A stretch of DNA of 64,000 nucleotides from Prevotella sp. (GTDB lineage: Bacteria; Bacteroidota; Bacteroidia; Bacteroidales; Bacteroidaceae). Shown piece after piece: positions 14,943-25,677 of the stretch (the first letter of the stretch is position 1; each line of letters begins with the position of its first letter). The notes below the pieces were generated by a model that was given only the letters and a program-made list of their open reading frames with translations, was not told the DNA's origin and searched no databases. The stretch lies in assembly GCA_017471465.1 (NCBI GenBank), contig JAFUTI010000020.1, forward strand, positions 1 to 64,000, in the 5' to 3' direction. A program made the translations under genes and the position numbers.

Positions 14943-17056
14943 GTAAGTTTAACACTCGCAAGGTAATGCCGCGCTATTTTGCCATCATTATAGTGCTGAC
15001 GCTGTTGGGGGTTGCCATTGTCGGCAAGGCCTTCTATATTATGACTGCACAGAAGGACTACTGGCTGCGGGTGCAGGACCAGTTGAAGCACGACTCCATC
15101 CCCGTGAAGCCCAGCCGAGGCAATATCCTGAGCTGTGACGGGCAGCTGATGGCCAGCTCCATTCCCGAGTATAAGATATACATGGACTTCCAGGCCAGTG
15201 CCTTCGAGAGCGACTCACTGTGGCTGATGAAGCTCGACAGCATCTGCATGGGGCTGAACGACATCTTCCCGGAGATGTCGAAGGAGGAGTTTCGCCAGCA
15301 TCTGGAGGAGGGACGCCTGAAGGTGACGAAGAGCGGTGCCGTGGGTTCGCGCCACTGGCCTGTATGGAAGCGCCGTATCAACTATAACACCTACACCGAG
15401 GTGAAGAAGCTGCCCTTCTTCAACATGAGCAAGTATAAGAGCGGATTCCACTGCGAGGAGTTCAATGCCCGCAACCGACCCTTCGGTTCGCTGGCCCAGC
15501 GCACGGTCGGTGTTATGTTCGGCGAGATCGACTCTGCCCGTTGCGGTCTGGAGTTGTCGTTCGACTCGCTGCTGCGCGGTCAGAACGGACTGGTGCATCG
15601 CCAGAAGGTGCTCAATAAGATTATGAACATCACTGAGACGCCGCCAGTAGACGGTGTCGACATCGTGACGACCATCGATGTCGGTATGCAGGACTTGGCA
15701 GAGCGTGCCGTTATTGAGGAGCTGAAGGAGATTAACGGTGAGATGGGCGTGGCCATCCTGATGGAGGTGAAGACCGGCGACGTGAAGGCCATCGTTAATA
15801 TGCTGCGTATGGAAGACGGCCGATATGCCGAAGCCATCAACTCGGCTATCAGCTATCGTTGTGAGCCTGGCTCGGTGTTCAAAGTGGCGTCGCTGCTTGT
15901 CGCTCTCGACGACGGTGTCATCCCCGGCGATACAAGTTATGTCATACATACCGGCAGCGGTGTGATGGAGATGCATGGCCGCTGGATGAAAGACCATAAC
16001 TGGCGGCGTGGCGGCTATCAGGACATCAACATCGCCCGGACGCTGGAGGTCAGCTCCAATATCGGCACGAGCTATGTCATCGACAAGTTCTATGGCGGTC
16101 ATCCCGAGAAATATGTGCAGGGACTCTACCGCGTCGGCATACACGAAGACCTGAAGTTGCCACTGGTGGGTTATCGCGCTCCCATCATCCGTATGCCTGA
16201 CACGAAGACTACCGACCGTTCAAAGTACTGGAGCAAGACAACGCTCCCTTGGATGTCGATAGGCTACGAGACGCAGATAGCTCCTATCAACACGCTGGCG
16301 TTCTATAATGCCATTGCCAACGACGGCAAGATGATGCAACCGCGATTTGTCACTAAGATACTGAAGGACGGGGAGACCGTCAGAGAGTTCCCGCCTGTGG
16401 TGCTGAAAGAGCGCATTGCCAAGGAAGAAACCATCACGATGATGCAGACTATCCTGGAACACGTCGTCAGTCAGGGACTGGGCCGTAAGGCTGCCCCCCT
16501 GTCGAAGGCCTTCAAGGTGGCAGGTAAGACAGGCACGGCCCAGATAGCCGACGAACATGGTGGCTATCACTCTGGTACGACACGCTACTGGCTGAGCTTT
16601 GCTGGTTTCTTCCCGGCTGACAATCCCCGTTATTCGTGTATCGTCTGTCTGCGGAAGACAGGTCTGCCCGCCTCGGGTGGCGGCATGAGTGGTGTGGTCT
16701 TCCGTCATATCGCCGAGGGTGTCATGGCGCAAAACGTGAAGCGGCTTGTCGACGATGTACGCGACTCCACATCGGTCTTTACGCCCGACGTGAAGGCAGG
16801 CGACGACGCCTCTTCGTCGTATGTCCTAAGCCGTTTGGGCGTGAAAGGCAAGCCTGCGCCGGCTAAACCGGTCAGCTATGGCAAATACCAGGTCCCCGAC
16901 GTGACGGGTATGGGCGCCCGCGATGCCGTCTACGAGATGGAACGTCGCGGACTGAAGGTCGCCATTCACGGCCGTGGCAAAGTCGTCTCGCAGAGCATCC
17001 CTGCCGGTAAGGCGGTGGAGCGCGGTGTTGTCTGCGAACTGTATATGGATATTTAA
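14939..17056 (+). CDS. ftsI: Septal peptidoglycan transpeptidase (PBP3) with C-terminal PASTA domain
   Basis: A 705-residue bitopic penicillin-binding protein. It has an N-terminal membrane anchor ([20 protein letters not shown]) and a dimerisation domain ([18 protein letters not shown]). The transpeptidase domain has Ser312-x-x-Lys315 in PGSVFKVAS, the SSN motif in [10 protein letters not shown], and KTGTAQ. The last about 60 residues ([25 protein letters not shown]) are a PASTA domain, usual in Bacteroidota FtsI. It cross-links septal peptidoglycan with FtsW. Translational overlap with ftsL and a 14-bp gap to murE place it in the main transcript. Confidence 0.96.
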   Translation: MSKFNTRKVMPRYFAIIIVLTLLGVAIVGKAFYIMTAQKDYWLRVQDQLKHDSIPVKPSRGNILSCDGQLMASSIPEYKIYMDFQASAFESDSLWLMKLDSICMGLNDIFPEMSKEEFRQHLEEGRLKVTKSGAVGSRHWPVWKRRINYNTYTEVKKLPFFNMSKYKSGFHCEEFNARNRPFGSLAQRTVGVMFGEIDSARCGLELSFDSLLRGQNGLVHRQKVLNKIMNITETPPVDGVDIVTTIDVGMQDLAERAVIEELKEINGEMGVAILMEVKTGDVKAIVNMLRMEDGRYAEAINSAISYRCEPGSVFKVASLLVALDDGVIPGDTSYVIHTGSGVMEMHGRWMKDHNWRRGGYQDINIARTLEVSSNIGTSYVIDKFYGGHPEKYVQGLYRVGIHEDLKLPLVGYRAPIIRMPDTKTTDRSKYWSKTTLPWMSIGYETQIAPINTLAFYNAIANDGKMMQPRFVTKILKDGETVREFPPVVLKERIAKEETITMMQTILEHVVSQGLGRKAAPLSKAFKVAGKTGTAQIADEHGGYHSGTTRYWLSFAGFFPADNPRYSCIVCLRKTGLPASGGGMSGVVFRHIAEGVMAQNVKRLVDDVRDSTSVFTPDVKAGDDASSSYVLSRLGVKGKPAPAKPVSYGKYQVPDVTGMGARDAVYEMERRGLKVAIHGRGKVVSQSIPAGKAVERGVVCELYMDI

Positions 17057-17070
17057 ACAAAAGGAAAGAT

Positions 17071-18522
17071 ATGAAATTGAGTGAACTCCTCAAGCATGTT
17101 GACGTTCTCAGCCTGACAGGTGATGCCGAGGTTGAGATAACCGGCGTGAATATTGACTCGCGTCGCATTGAGAATGGCCATCTGTTTGTGGCTATCCCAG
17201 GAACTCAGACCGATGGTCACCGGTTTATCAGTAAAGCGATAGAGCAGGGCGCCGTCGCTGTCCTGTGTGAGAACGTACCGGCGGAGTTAGCAGAAGGTGT
17301 CACCTATGTCGTCGTGACGTCAACAGAACAGTGCGTCGGCGAGGTGGCCACCCAGTTCTATGGCGCCCCTTCCCGACGACTGAAGCTTGTCGGCGTCACC
17401 GGCACCAACGGCAAGACAACCATCGCCACCTTATTATATAATATGTTCCGTAAGCTGGGCTATCGCTGTGGGTTGCTGTCGACCGTGTGCAACTATATTG
17501 AAGACGAGCCGGTAGCGGCCAGCCATACCACTCCTGACCCCATAGAGCTGAATGCCCTGTTAGCCCGTATGGTGGAGGCTGGTTGTGAGTATGCCTTTAT
17601 GGAGTGTTCCAGCCATGCCATTGCCCAGCGCCGTATCGGCGGTCTGCGCTTCGTGGGCGGTCTCTTCACCAACCTCACCCGCGACCATCTGGACTATCAT
17701 AAAACGGTGGAGAACTATCGCGACGCCAAGAAGCTCTTCTTTGATTCACTCGACAAGGATGCCTTTGCCATTACCAATGCCGACGACAAGAACGGCATGT
17801 ATATGGTGCAGAACACCCGTGCTACGGTGAAGACCTATAGCACACGGACGCTGGCCGACTTCCGTGCCCGCATCATAGAGTGCCATTTCGAGGGTATGTA
17901 CCTCGATATCGACGGTCGTGAGGTAGGCGTGCAGTTTATCGGCAAGTTCAACGTGTCGAACCTGCTGTGTGTCTATGGTGCCGCCATCATGCTGGGCCAG
18001 CAGCCAGAGGATATCCTTGTGACAATGAGTACGCTGAAGAGTGTTAACGGACGCCTGGATCCTATTCAGTCGCCGGACGGCTATACCGCTATCGTAGACT
18101 ATGCGCACACGCCAGACGCTCTGCAGAACGTGTTGGCTGCCATTCATGAGGTTCTTGATGGCAAGGGACAGGTCATCACCGTCTGCGGTGCCGGCGGTAA
18201 CCGTGACAAGGGGAAACGTCCGTTGATGGCACAGGAGGCCGTGCGCCAGAGCGACCGCGTCATTATCACCAGTGACAATCCGCGTTTCGAAGATCCACAG
18301 GCTATTATCAATGATATGCTTGCAGGGCTTGACGCGAAGCAGATGAAGAAAGTTATCTCCATCGTCGACCGCCGCGAAGCTATCCGTACGGCCTGTATGA
18401 TGGCTCAGAAGGGCGATGTCATCCTTATTGCCGGCAAGGGTCACGAGGACTATCAGGAGATACAGGGTGTGAAGCACCACTTCGACGACCATGAGGTGGT
18501 CCGTGAGTGCTTCCAGTCGTAA
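17071..18522 (+). CDS. murE: UDP-MurNAc-L-Ala-D-Glu:meso-diaminopimelate ligase
   Basis: A 483-residue Mur ligase. An N-terminal UDP-binding domain ([35 protein letters not shown]) is followed by the ATP loop [16 protein letters not shown], the central block [18 protein letters not shown] and the C-terminal [15 protein letters not shown]. The substrate signature DNPR ([10 protein letters not shown]) marks the meso-diaminopimelate-adding type rather than the lysine type. It adds the third residue of the peptide stem in the cytosol. Followed by mraY after 27 bp containing ACGA-rich leader sequence. Confidence 0.96.
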   Translation: MKLSELLKHVDVLSLTGDAEVEITGVNIDSRRIENGHLFVAIPGTQTDGHRFISKAIEQGAVAVLCENVPAELAEGVTYVVVTSTEQCVGEVATQFYGAPSRRLKLVGVTGTNGKTTIATLLYNMFRKLGYRCGLLSTVCNYIEDEPVAASHTTPDPIELNALLARMVEAGCEYAFMECSSHAIAQRRIGGLRFVGGLFTNLTRDHLDYHKTVENYRDAKKLFFDSLDKDAFAITNADDKNGMYMVQNTRATVKTYSTRTLADFRARIIECHFEGMYLDIDGREVGVQFIGKFNVSNLLCVYGAAIMLGQQPEDILVTMSTLKSVNGRLDPIQSPDGYTAIVDYAHTPDALQNVLAAIHEVLDGKGQVITVCGAGGNRDKGKRPLMAQEAVRQSDRVIITSDNPRFEDPQAIINDMLAGLDAKQMKKVISIVDRREAIRTACMMAQKGDVILIAGKGHEDYQEIQGVKHHFDDHEVVRECFQS

Positions 18523-18549
18523 CAACGAAAAACGTCATAACGAAATACT

Positions 18550-19821
18550 ATGTTATACTATCTGTTCAGACTTTTAGAGGAATACGGTATCCCCGGTTCG
18601 CACCTGTGGTCGTATATTTCGTTCCGCTCGCTGATGGCGCTGATTTTTGCACTGCTTATTTCAGCATGGTTCGGTGAGTATTTCATCAAGTATATGCGCC
18701 GCAAGAAAATCTATGAGACGGAGCGCGACCCGGCTATCGATCCGTTTGGCGTCGAGAAGAAAGGTGTGCCGACGATGGGCGGCGTCATCATCATCGTCAG
18801 CATCCTGGTGCCGGTGCTGCTCTTTGCCCGTATCCGCAACATCTATATCATCCTGATGGTGATTACCACGCTGTGGCTAGGTTTCCTGGGGTTTATGGAC
18901 GACTATATTAAGGTGTTCCGCCGCAACAAGGAAGGTCTGAAGGGAAAGTACAAGATTGTAGGCCAAGTGTCGATAGGCTTTATCGTGGGTCTGACGCTGT
19001 GGCTCAGTCCCGATGTTGTGGTGCGTGAGAACGTCAGCGTACAGCAGCAGAATCAGGAAATCGTGGTGAAGCACAAGACTGAGGCGGTGAAGTCACTGAA
19101 GACCACTATCCCTTTCGTGAAGAACCATAATCTGAACTACTCTGAGGTGATGGGCTTCCTGGGCCAGTACAAGGTGGCTGCCGGCTGGGTCTTGTTTGTT
19201 ATCCTGACCATCCTTGTGGTGACGGCCGTCTCGAATGGTGCTAATCTCAACGACGGTATGGATGGTATGTGTGCCGGCAACTCGGCCATTATCGGTGTCG
19301 TACTTCTCATACTGGCATACGTCTCTGGTCATATCGTCTATGCGGCCTATTTCGATATCATGTATATACCTCATGCGGAGGAGTTGGTCGTGTTCCTCTC
19401 AGCATTTGCCGGAGCAATGATAGGCTTCCTATGGTATAATGCCTATCCTGCCCAGATTTTCATGGGCGACACGGGTTCGCTGACCATTGGCGGCATTATC
19501 GGTGTCTGCGCCGTCATCATTCACAAGGAGCTGTTGCTGCCTATCCTCTGTGGCATCTTCTTCGTTGAGAGTCTGAGTGTCATCATTCAGACGCAGTGGT
19601 TCAAACTGATGAAGCGCAAAGGCAAGCGTGTGCGCGTCTTTCGTGCTACACCTATCCACGACAACTTCCGCCGTCTGGACTCGCAGCTTGACCCTACGTC
19701 GACCTATATCCTGCGCGGTTGGCCGCAGCGGCAGTTCCATGAGTCGAAGATTACATTCCGTTTCTGGATTGTCACCATTATTTTAGCAGCGATGACCATT
19801 ATCACATTGAAGATTAGATAA
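18550..19821 (+). CDS. mraY: Phospho-N-acetylmuramoyl-pentapeptide transferase
   Basis: A 423-residue polytopic enzyme that makes lipid I on the inner leaflet. Motifs are PTMGGVIII, GFMDDYIKVFRRNKEGL, NLNDGMDGMCAG and the catalytic loop with NAYPAQIFMGDTGSL, plus FRATPIHDNFR. It is longer than the 360-residue E. coli protein because of a hydrophilic insert around residues 155-200 (VRENVSVQQQNQEIVVKHK and on), which is usual for Bacteroidota. murD starts 4 bp downstream. Confidence 0.96.
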   Translation: MLYYLFRLLEEYGIPGSHLWSYISFRSLMALIFALLISAWFGEYFIKYMRRKKIYETERDPAIDPFGVEKKGVPTMGGVIIIVSILVPVLLFARIRNIYIILMVITTLWLGFLGFMDDYIKVFRRNKEGLKGKYKIVGQVSIGFIVGLTLWLSPDVVVRENVSVQQQNQEIVVKHKTEAVKSLKTTIPFVKNHNLNYSEVMGFLGQYKVAAGWVLFVILTILVVTAVSNGANLNDGMDGMCAGNSAIIGVVLLILAYVSGHIVYAAYFDIMYIPHAEELVVFLSAFAGAMIGFLWYNAYPAQIFMGDTGSLTIGGIIGVCAVIIHKELLLPILCGIFFVESLSVIIQTQWFKLMKRKGKRVRVFRATPIHDNFRRLDSQLDPTSTYILRGWPQRQFHESKITFRFWIVTIILAAMTIITLKIR

Positions 19822-19825
19822 ACGT

Positions 19826-21157
19826 ATGAAAAAGATTGTTATATTAGGAGCCGGTGAGAGTGGCGCAGGAGCCGCCGTTCTGGCCAAGAAAGAGGGATTC
19901 GACGTGTTTGTCTCAGACATGTCGAGGATTGCTGATAAGTATAAGAAGCAGTTGGACGACCACCAGATAGCATGGGAGGAAGGACAGCATACCGAGGAAC
20001 GTATCCTGGCGGCTGACGAGATTATCAAGTCGCCGGGAATACCCGACTCGGCGCCGATGGTGGCAAAGGCCATAGAGAAAGGCATTCCCATCATCAGTGA
20101 GATAGAGTTTGCCGGACGCTACACACAGTCGAAGATGATTTGTATCACCGGCTCCAACGGCAAGACCACCACGACGTCTCTCATCTACCATATCTTCCGT
20201 CAGGCAGGCTATGATGCCGGACTGGCAGGCAACATCGGTCGTTCGTTGGCTTTGCAGGTGGCTGAGGATCCGCATGACTACTACATCATCGAGTTGTCGT
20301 CGTTCCAGTTAGACAATATGTATCAGTTCCGGGCAAACATCGCCATCCTGCTGAACATCACGCCTGACCACCTGGACCGCTATGACAACAAGATGCAGAA
20401 CTACACCGACGCCAAGATGCGTATCATCCGGAACCAGACGCCTCAGGATGCTTTCATCTACTGGGCTGATGATCCCATCATCTCGAAGGAACTGAAGAAG
20501 TATGACATCAAGGCTGTGCAATGTCCCTTCAGTGATATCAAGGAGAATGGCGTCATCGGTTATATCGAGGAAGGCCAATACAAATTAGAATATCCCACGC
20601 CCTTCAATATGGAACAGGAGAGCCTGAGCCTGACAGGCCGTCATAACATCTATAACTCCCTGGCTGCCGGTCTGGCTGCCAACATCGCCGGTATTAAGAA
20701 GGAAGACATCCGCCGCTCGCTGAGTGACTTCCCGGGCGTGGAGCACCGATTGGAGAAGGTGTGCGACGTGCGTGGCGTCCACTATGTCAACGACTCAAAA
20801 GCCACCAATGTCGATGCATGTTGGTATGCTTTGGAATCGATGAAGACAAAGGTGGTCCTTATCGTCGGTGGCAAGGACAAGGGAAATGACTATAGCCCGC
20901 TGATGCCGCTGGTCAAGGAAAAGTGCTCGGCTCTGGTCTACCTTGGTGCCGACAACACAAAGCTGCATCAGAATTTCGACCAGTTGAACATCCCCGTGCG
21001 CGACACTCACTCTATGAAAGAGTGTATGGCAGCCTGCTACGAACTGGCCCAGCCCGGCGAGACGGTGCTGCTCTCACCCTGCTGCGCTTCGTTCGACCTG
21101 TTTAAGAACATGGAGGACCGTGGCGAACAATTCAAGGAAATAGCAAGAAGTCTGTAA
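19826..21157 (+). CDS. murD: UDP-N-acetylmuramoylalanine-D-glutamate ligase
   Basis: A 443-residue Mur ligase. It shows a Rossmann-like start KIVILGAGESGAGAAVLAKK, KSPGIPDSAP, the ATP loop ITGSNGKTTTTSLIYHI, the block LNITPDHLDRYDNKMQNY, and the C-terminal YVNDSKATNVDACWYAL and SPCCASFDLFKNMEDRGEQF. It adds D-glutamate to UDP-MurNAc-L-Ala. Its last base is the first base of ftsW (TAATG), so the two are translationally coupled. Confidence 0.96.
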   Translation: MKKIVILGAGESGAGAAVLAKKEGFDVFVSDMSRIADKYKKQLDDHQIAWEEGQHTEERILAADEIIKSPGIPDSAPMVAKAIEKGIPIISEIEFAGRYTQSKMICITGSNGKTTTTSLIYHIFRQAGYDAGLAGNIGRSLALQVAEDPHDYYIIELSSFQLDNMYQFRANIAILLNITPDHLDRYDNKMQNYTDAKMRIIRNQTPQDAFIYWADDPIISKELKKYDIKAVQCPFSDIKENGVIGYIEEGQYKLEYPTPFNMEQESLSLTGRHNIYNSLAAGLAANIAGIKKEDIRRSLSDFPGVEHRLEKVCDVRGVHYVNDSKATNVDACWYALESMKTKVVLIVGGKDKGNDYSPLMPLVKEKCSALVYLGADNTKLHQNFDQLNIPVRDTHSMKECMAACYELAQPGETVLLSPCCASFDLFKNMEDRGEQFKEIARSL

Positions 21158-22410
21158 TGAACAAGAAAATAGGCAATCTCTTTAAAGGCGACAAGGTCAT
21201 CTGGATGGTGTTCTTCTTCCTCTGCATGATCAGTATTGTCGAAGTCTTCTCGGCTTCGAGCAATCTGACGTATAAGACGCAGAACTACATGGGACCAATC
21301 ATCTACCATTCGGTCATGATCTTCGTCGGTGTTGTCGTCGCTGTGGTGACACTTAATATTCCATGCCGCTACTTCAAGTTGATGACGCCTTTCCTGCTTG
21401 TCATCTCGGCATTGACATTGCTGTGGGTCTTGATAGGGGGCGAGAGCATCAATGGCGCCAACCGCGTCATCTCGCTGATGGGCTTCACATTCCAGCCTTC
21501 AGAGATAGCCAAGGGTACGATGGTGCTTGTTACTGCGCAGATATTGAGTGCCATGCAACGTGAAACGGGTGCCGACCGCAAGGCTTTCAAGTATATCATG
21601 ATCATACTGATACCTACGACGTTCCTGATAGCCATAGAGAACCTGTCGACGGCAGCCCTGCTTTTTGCCGTTATCTTTCTGATGATGTTTGTAGGGCGTG
21701 TGCCAATGTCGCAGATGAGCAAGCTGATGGGGGCTATAGCTGTTGCCGTGGTGGCCTTCCTGGTAATGGTGATGACACTTGGCAGTATTGGCGAGAACGC
21801 TTCCCAGGAGAGTCAGATGACTGAGACCGTCACGGCTTCCGCCGATAAACAGGCAGCCGACAAAGATGCTATTAAGGGTGGGGGCGTCTTTCATCGCTTT
21901 GCCACATGGCGTAACCGTATCCTGAAGCATTTCAACAAGGAAGAGGTACCGCCAGAGAAATACGACATCGAGGAAAACTTCCAGGTGGGTCATGCCAATA
22001 TGGCTATCGCCTCGTCGGGTGTCATCGGTAAGGGACCGGGCAACTCCTTGGAGCGCGACTACCTGCCACAAGCGTTCTCGGACTTTATTTACGCTATTAT
22101 CATTGAGGAGATGGGCATTATCGGGGCAGCTGTTGTGGCGTTCCTCTATATTGTCCTACTCTACCGTGCTGCACGTATCGCCTCACGCTGTGAGAACAAT
22201 TTCCCGGCATTCCTCATCATGGGACTCTCGCTACTGCTGGTCATCCAAGCCATGTTTAACATGATGGTGGCAGTAGGACTGGCACCGGTGACGGGTCAGC
22301 CGTTGCCGCTTATCTCCAAGGGTGGCACGAGTACGATTATTAACTGTGCATACATCGGCGTGATACTGAGTGTCAGTCGTTCTGCAAAAATGAAAATGAG
22401 CAAGATATGA
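21157..22410 (+). CDS. ftsW: Septal peptidoglycan glycosyltransferase, SEDS family
   Basis: A 417-residue polytopic SEDS protein that polymerises lipid II at the septum with FtsI. Markers are GGESINGANRVISLMGFTFQPSE (the conserved NGARRW-like loop), GHANMAIASSGVIGKGPGNS and LPLISKGGTSTIINCA at the end. A hydrophilic insert (about residues 215-260) replaces a shorter loop of proteobacterial FtsW. It overlaps murG by four bases (ATGA). Confidence 0.95.
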   Translation: MNKKIGNLFKGDKVIWMVFFFLCMISIVEVFSASSNLTYKTQNYMGPIIYHSVMIFVGVVVAVVTLNIPCRYFKLMTPFLLVISALTLLWVLIGGESINGANRVISLMGFTFQPSEIAKGTMVLVTAQILSAMQRETGADRKAFKYIMIILIPTTFLIAIENLSTAALLFAVIFLMMFVGRVPMSQMSKLMGAIAVAVVAFLVMVMTLGSIGENASQESQMTETVTASADKQAADKDAIKGGGVFHRFATWRNRILKHFNKEEVPPEKYDIEENFQVGHANMAIASSGVIGKGPGNSLERDYLPQAFSDFIYAIIIEEMGIIGAAVVAFLYIVLLYRAARIASRCENNFPAFLIMGLSLLLVIQAMFNMMVAVGLAPVTGQPLPLISKGGTSTIINCAYIGVILSVSRSAKMKMSKI

Positions 22411-23522
22411 ACAAAGAGTTAAGAGTCATTGTCAGTGGTGGCGGTACGGGGGGGCATATCTTCCCGGCTGTCAGTATAGCTAACGCCGTGATACGTCAGC
22501 GTCCCGATGCAAAGATTTTGTTCATCGGTGCACAAGGTCGTATGGAGATGCAGCGTGTCCCGGCTGCCGGCTATGAAATCAAGGGCTTGCCTATCCGCGG
22601 CTTCTTCCGTCCGTTGTGGAAGCCTGCCAATGTCGGTGTGGCCATCGACTACCTGCGTAGTAAATGGCTTGCAAAGAAGATTCTCCGCGACTTCCGTCCT
22701 GACGTTGCTGTCGGGGTGGGAGGCTATGCCAGCAGCGCTGCTCTTGGTGCTGCCAACAGTCTTGGAATCCCTACACTGATACAGGAGCAGAACTCATACG
22801 CAGGGTTGGCTAATAAGCAGTTGGCTTCCAAGGCCCGGAAAATCTGTGTGGCATACGAGGGTATGGAACGTTTCTTCCCGAAGGAGAAGATTATGCTGAC
22901 GGGAAATCCTGTACGTCAGGCATTGCTGGAAACGGCTCTGTCGCGCGAAGACGCTGTCCGCAGCCTTGGCTTTGATCCGAAGAAAAAGACTATCCTGCTT
23001 GTCGGTGGTTCGCTGGGAGCCCGTACTATCAACGAGAGTGTTCTCCAGCATCTTGACCAGGTAGAACAGACTGACGTACAGCTGCTCTGGCAGACAGGGA
23101 AATTCTATTATGCCGACATCCAGAAGCGACTATATGGTAAGCAACTGCCAAACCTGAAGGTGACCGACTTCATCAGTGATATGGGTACCGCCTACCGTGC
23201 TGCCGACCTGGTCATCAGTCGGGCAGGTGCCAGCAGTATCAGCGAGTTCTGCCTTATCGGTAAGCCGGTTGTTTTGGTGCCTAGTCCCAACGTGGCTGAA
23301 GACCATCAGACGAAGAACGCCTTGGCATTGGCTAATCGCGATGCCGCAATATATGTCAAGGACAGTGAGGCTCCTGACAGGCTTTTGCAGTTGGCTCTTG
23401 ATACGGTTGCCGACGAGGCACGTCTGCGCTCGCTCAGTGAGAATGTCCTGAAGTTGGCTCTGCCCGACTCGGCTGATATCATAGCAAAAGAAGTGATAAA
23501 ATTAGCAGAAAATGGAAAATAA
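22407..23522 (+). CDS. murG: UDP-GlcNAc:undecaprenyl-PP-MurNAc-pentapeptide GlcNAc transferase
   Basis: A 371-residue GT28 enzyme. It has an N-terminal GGGTGGHIFPAVSIANA loop, VGVGGYASSAALGAA, IQEQNSYAGLANK, and a C-terminal UDP-GlcNAc site (VISRAGASSISEFCLIGKPVVLVPSPNVAEDHQTKNA). It converts lipid I to lipid II at the inner membrane face. It overlaps both neighbours: ATGA with ftsW and 11 bp with murC. Confidence 0.96.
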   Translation: MNKELRVIVSGGGTGGHIFPAVSIANAVIRQRPDAKILFIGAQGRMEMQRVPAAGYEIKGLPIRGFFRPLWKPANVGVAIDYLRSKWLAKKILRDFRPDVAVGVGGYASSAALGAANSLGIPTLIQEQNSYAGLANKQLASKARKICVAYEGMERFFPKEKIMLTGNPVRQALLETALSREDAVRSLGFDPKKKTILLVGGSLGARTINESVLQHLDQVEQTDVQLLWQTGKFYYADIQKRLYGKQLPNLKVTDFISDMGTAYRAADLVISRAGASSISEFCLIGKPVVLVPSPNVAEDHQTKNALALANRDAAIYVKDSEAPDRLLQLALDTVADEARLRSLSENVLKLALPDSADIIAKEVIKLAENGK

Positions 23523-24888
23523 GGATTTAAAGGCGGTATATTTTGTAGGAGCAGGTGGCATCGGCATGAGCGCCCTTGCACGCTATTTCCTCAAACGTGG
23601 ACTTGTCGTGGCGGGGTATGATAAGAACCCCAGTGAACTGACACGTCAGTTGGAGCGAGAGGGAATGTGTGTCCACTATGAAGAGAGTGTCGACAAGATT
23701 CCGCAGGCTTGTCGTCAGTCGGAGTCGTGTCTCGTAATCTATACGCCGGCCATCCCGGCCGACCACCGGGAACTCGTCTATTTCCGTGAGCATGGCTTCG
23801 AGATACAGAAACGGGCGCAGGTGCTTGGCACACTGACCAGAGCGCACCGTGGACTCTGTGTCGCCGGTACGCATGGAAAGACCACCACGTCTACGATGTG
23901 TGCACACATCATGCATCAGTCGAGTCTCGACTGCAATGCCTTTCTCGGTGGTATCTCCAAGAACTATGGTACCAACTATATTCTTTCCGATTCCGACTAT
24001 GTTGTCATCGAGGCCGACGAGTTCGACCGTTCCTTCCATTGGCTACGTCCCTGGATGACCGTCATCACGTCTACCGATCCCGACCATTTGGATATTTATG
24101 GTACGAAAGAGGCCTATCTGGAGAGCTTCCGCCACTACACCACACTTATACAGCCCGGTGGCGCACTTATTATCCATCGTGGATTGGAGATGCAGGAAGA
24201 TTTGCCTGAGGGCGTGCACCGTTATGACTATGCACTCAGCGAGGGTGATTTCCACGCCGAGAACATACGTATCGAGAATGGTGGTATCACCTTCGATTTC
24301 GTCTCGCCCATAGAGTCGGTGCACAATGTCGAATTAGGGCAGCCAGTGCCCATCAACATAGAGAACGGCATAGCTGCTATGGCGATGGCCCAGCTCAATG
24401 GTTGTACGCCCGAGGACTTGCGAAATGGTATGCGGACATACGAAGGCGTCGACCGTCGTTTTGACTTCAAGATAAAGTCCGACCGCCTGGTGTTCCTCAG
24501 TGACTATGCCCACCATCCGAAGGAAATATACCAGAGCGCACGTAGTATACGTGAACTTTACAAGGACCGGCACATCACTGCCATCTTCCAGCCGCACCTT
24601 TACACACGTACACGCGATTTCTATCGTGACTTTGCTGACGCACTGAGCCAACTCGACGAGGTGGTGCTGACGGAGATCTACCCGGCACGTGAACAGCCTA
24701 TCGAGGGTGTCACTTCACAGCTTATCTACGATAACCTGAAGCCTGGTGTCGACAAGAAGATGATTAACAAAGCCGATGCTCTCGACTTCGTTCGTGACAA
24801 TACCTTCGATGTGCTCATCGTGCTTGGTGCTGGCGACCTTGACAATCAGGTGCCTCAGATGACGGAAATTCTTAAACAGAAGTTGTAA
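23512..24888 (+). CDS. murC: UDP-N-acetylmuramate-L-alanine ligase
   Basis: A 458-residue Mur ligase. Motifs: YFVGAGGIGMSALARYF at the N-terminus, GTHGKTTTSTMCAHI as the ATP loop, VIEADEFDRSFHWLRP, TSTDPDHLDIYG and SDYAHHPKEIYQSARS. It adds the first amino acid, L-alanine, to UDP-MurNAc. The start lies 11 bp inside murG. Confidence 0.96.
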   Translation: MENKDLKAVYFVGAGGIGMSALARYFLKRGLVVAGYDKNPSELTRQLEREGMCVHYEESVDKIPQACRQSESCLVIYTPAIPADHRELVYFREHGFEIQKRAQVLGTLTRAHRGLCVAGTHGKTTTSTMCAHIMHQSSLDCNAFLGGISKNYGTNYILSDSDYVVIEADEFDRSFHWLRPWMTVITSTDPDHLDIYGTKEAYLESFRHYTTLIQPGGALIIHRGLEMQEDLPEGVHRYDYALSEGDFHAENIRIENGGITFDFVSPIESVHNVELGQPVPINIENGIAAMAMAQLNGCTPEDLRNGMRTYEGVDRRFDFKIKSDRLVFLSDYAHHPKEIYQSARSIRELYKDRHITAIFQPHLYTRTRDFYRDFADALSQLDEVVLTEIYPAREQPIEGVTSQLIYDNLKPGVDKKMINKADALDFVRDNTFDVLIVLGAGDLDNQVPQMTEILKQKL

Positions 24889-24900
24889 TAATAGAATAAA

Positions 24901-25644
24901 ATGACTATTAACTGGAAGCAAACACTGTTCGTTCTGGCCGACATCATCGTTGCCGCCTATCTGCTCTTGGCAATAACAGCCTTCAACCAGCCGGAGGAGA
25001 AGGCCACGGTGTGCTCTGAGGTGAATATCCATGTCGGCGACCAGCAGAACGGACTCCTCAGTCCCGCAGAGGTGAAGCGACTGTTACAACAGCAGCGCCT
25101 TTATCCATTGGGACAGCCAATGCAGTTCGTCAGTATGAGGGACATTGAGGATGCTTTGACGGCTAATCCATACGTGGAGTCGGCCCAGTGCTATAAGACA
25201 CAGAATGGCCATGTCAATATTGTTCTGGTGCAACGTCAGCCCATACTTCATGTTATGCCCAGTAATGATGTGCAGTACTACGTTGACATGCAGGGTGACA
25301 TCCTTCCCCATACCCAGCTGGCAGGGAACCTGCTCGTGGCAACCGGCACGATGGAGCGCAGTTATGCCCAGAAGCGGCTGGCACCTATAGCACGCCTTAT
25401 TCTCGGCGACCAGTTCTGGAGGTCGCAGGCCGAGCAGCTCAACGTACTGCCTGACGGTACTGTAGAACTGATACCGCGTGTGGGCGATAATGTCATCTAT
25501 TTAGGTCCGCCGGTAGGTGTTGCCAAGAAGTTGGAACGTTTGCGAAAATTCTATAAGTATGGGCTCTGTCATGCCGGCTGGAGCCGCTATCAACGCATCA
25601 GCGTGGAGTTTGACAACCAGATAGTATGCAAGAGGAAAAGTTAA
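24901..25644 (+). CDS. ftsQ: FtsQ-like division protein
   Basis: A 247-residue bitopic membrane protein: short cytosolic N-terminus, membrane helix (LFVLADIIVAAYLLLAITAF), then a POTRA-like region (VKRLLQQQRLYPLGQPMQFVSMRDIEDALTANPYVESAQCY) and a beta domain ending near YQRISVEFDNQIVCKRKS. FtsQ connects the early ring with FtsL and the septal synthases. Sequence similarity is low across phyla; position between murC and ftsA and the topology carry the call. Confidence 0.9.
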   Translation: MTINWKQTLFVLADIIVAAYLLLAITAFNQPEEKATVCSEVNIHVGDQQNGLLSPAEVKRLLQQQRLYPLGQPMQFVSMRDIEDALTANPYVESAQCYKTQNGHVNIVLVQRQPILHVMPSNDVQYYVDMQGDILPHTQLAGNLLVATGTMERSYAQKRLAPIARLILGDQFWRSQAEQLNVLPDGTVELIPRVGDNVIYLGPPVGVAKKLERLRKFYKYGLCHAGWSRYQRISVEFDNQIVCKRKS

Positions 25645-25677
25645 TCAATAAAGAATAAGTAATAAGGAGTTAATAAT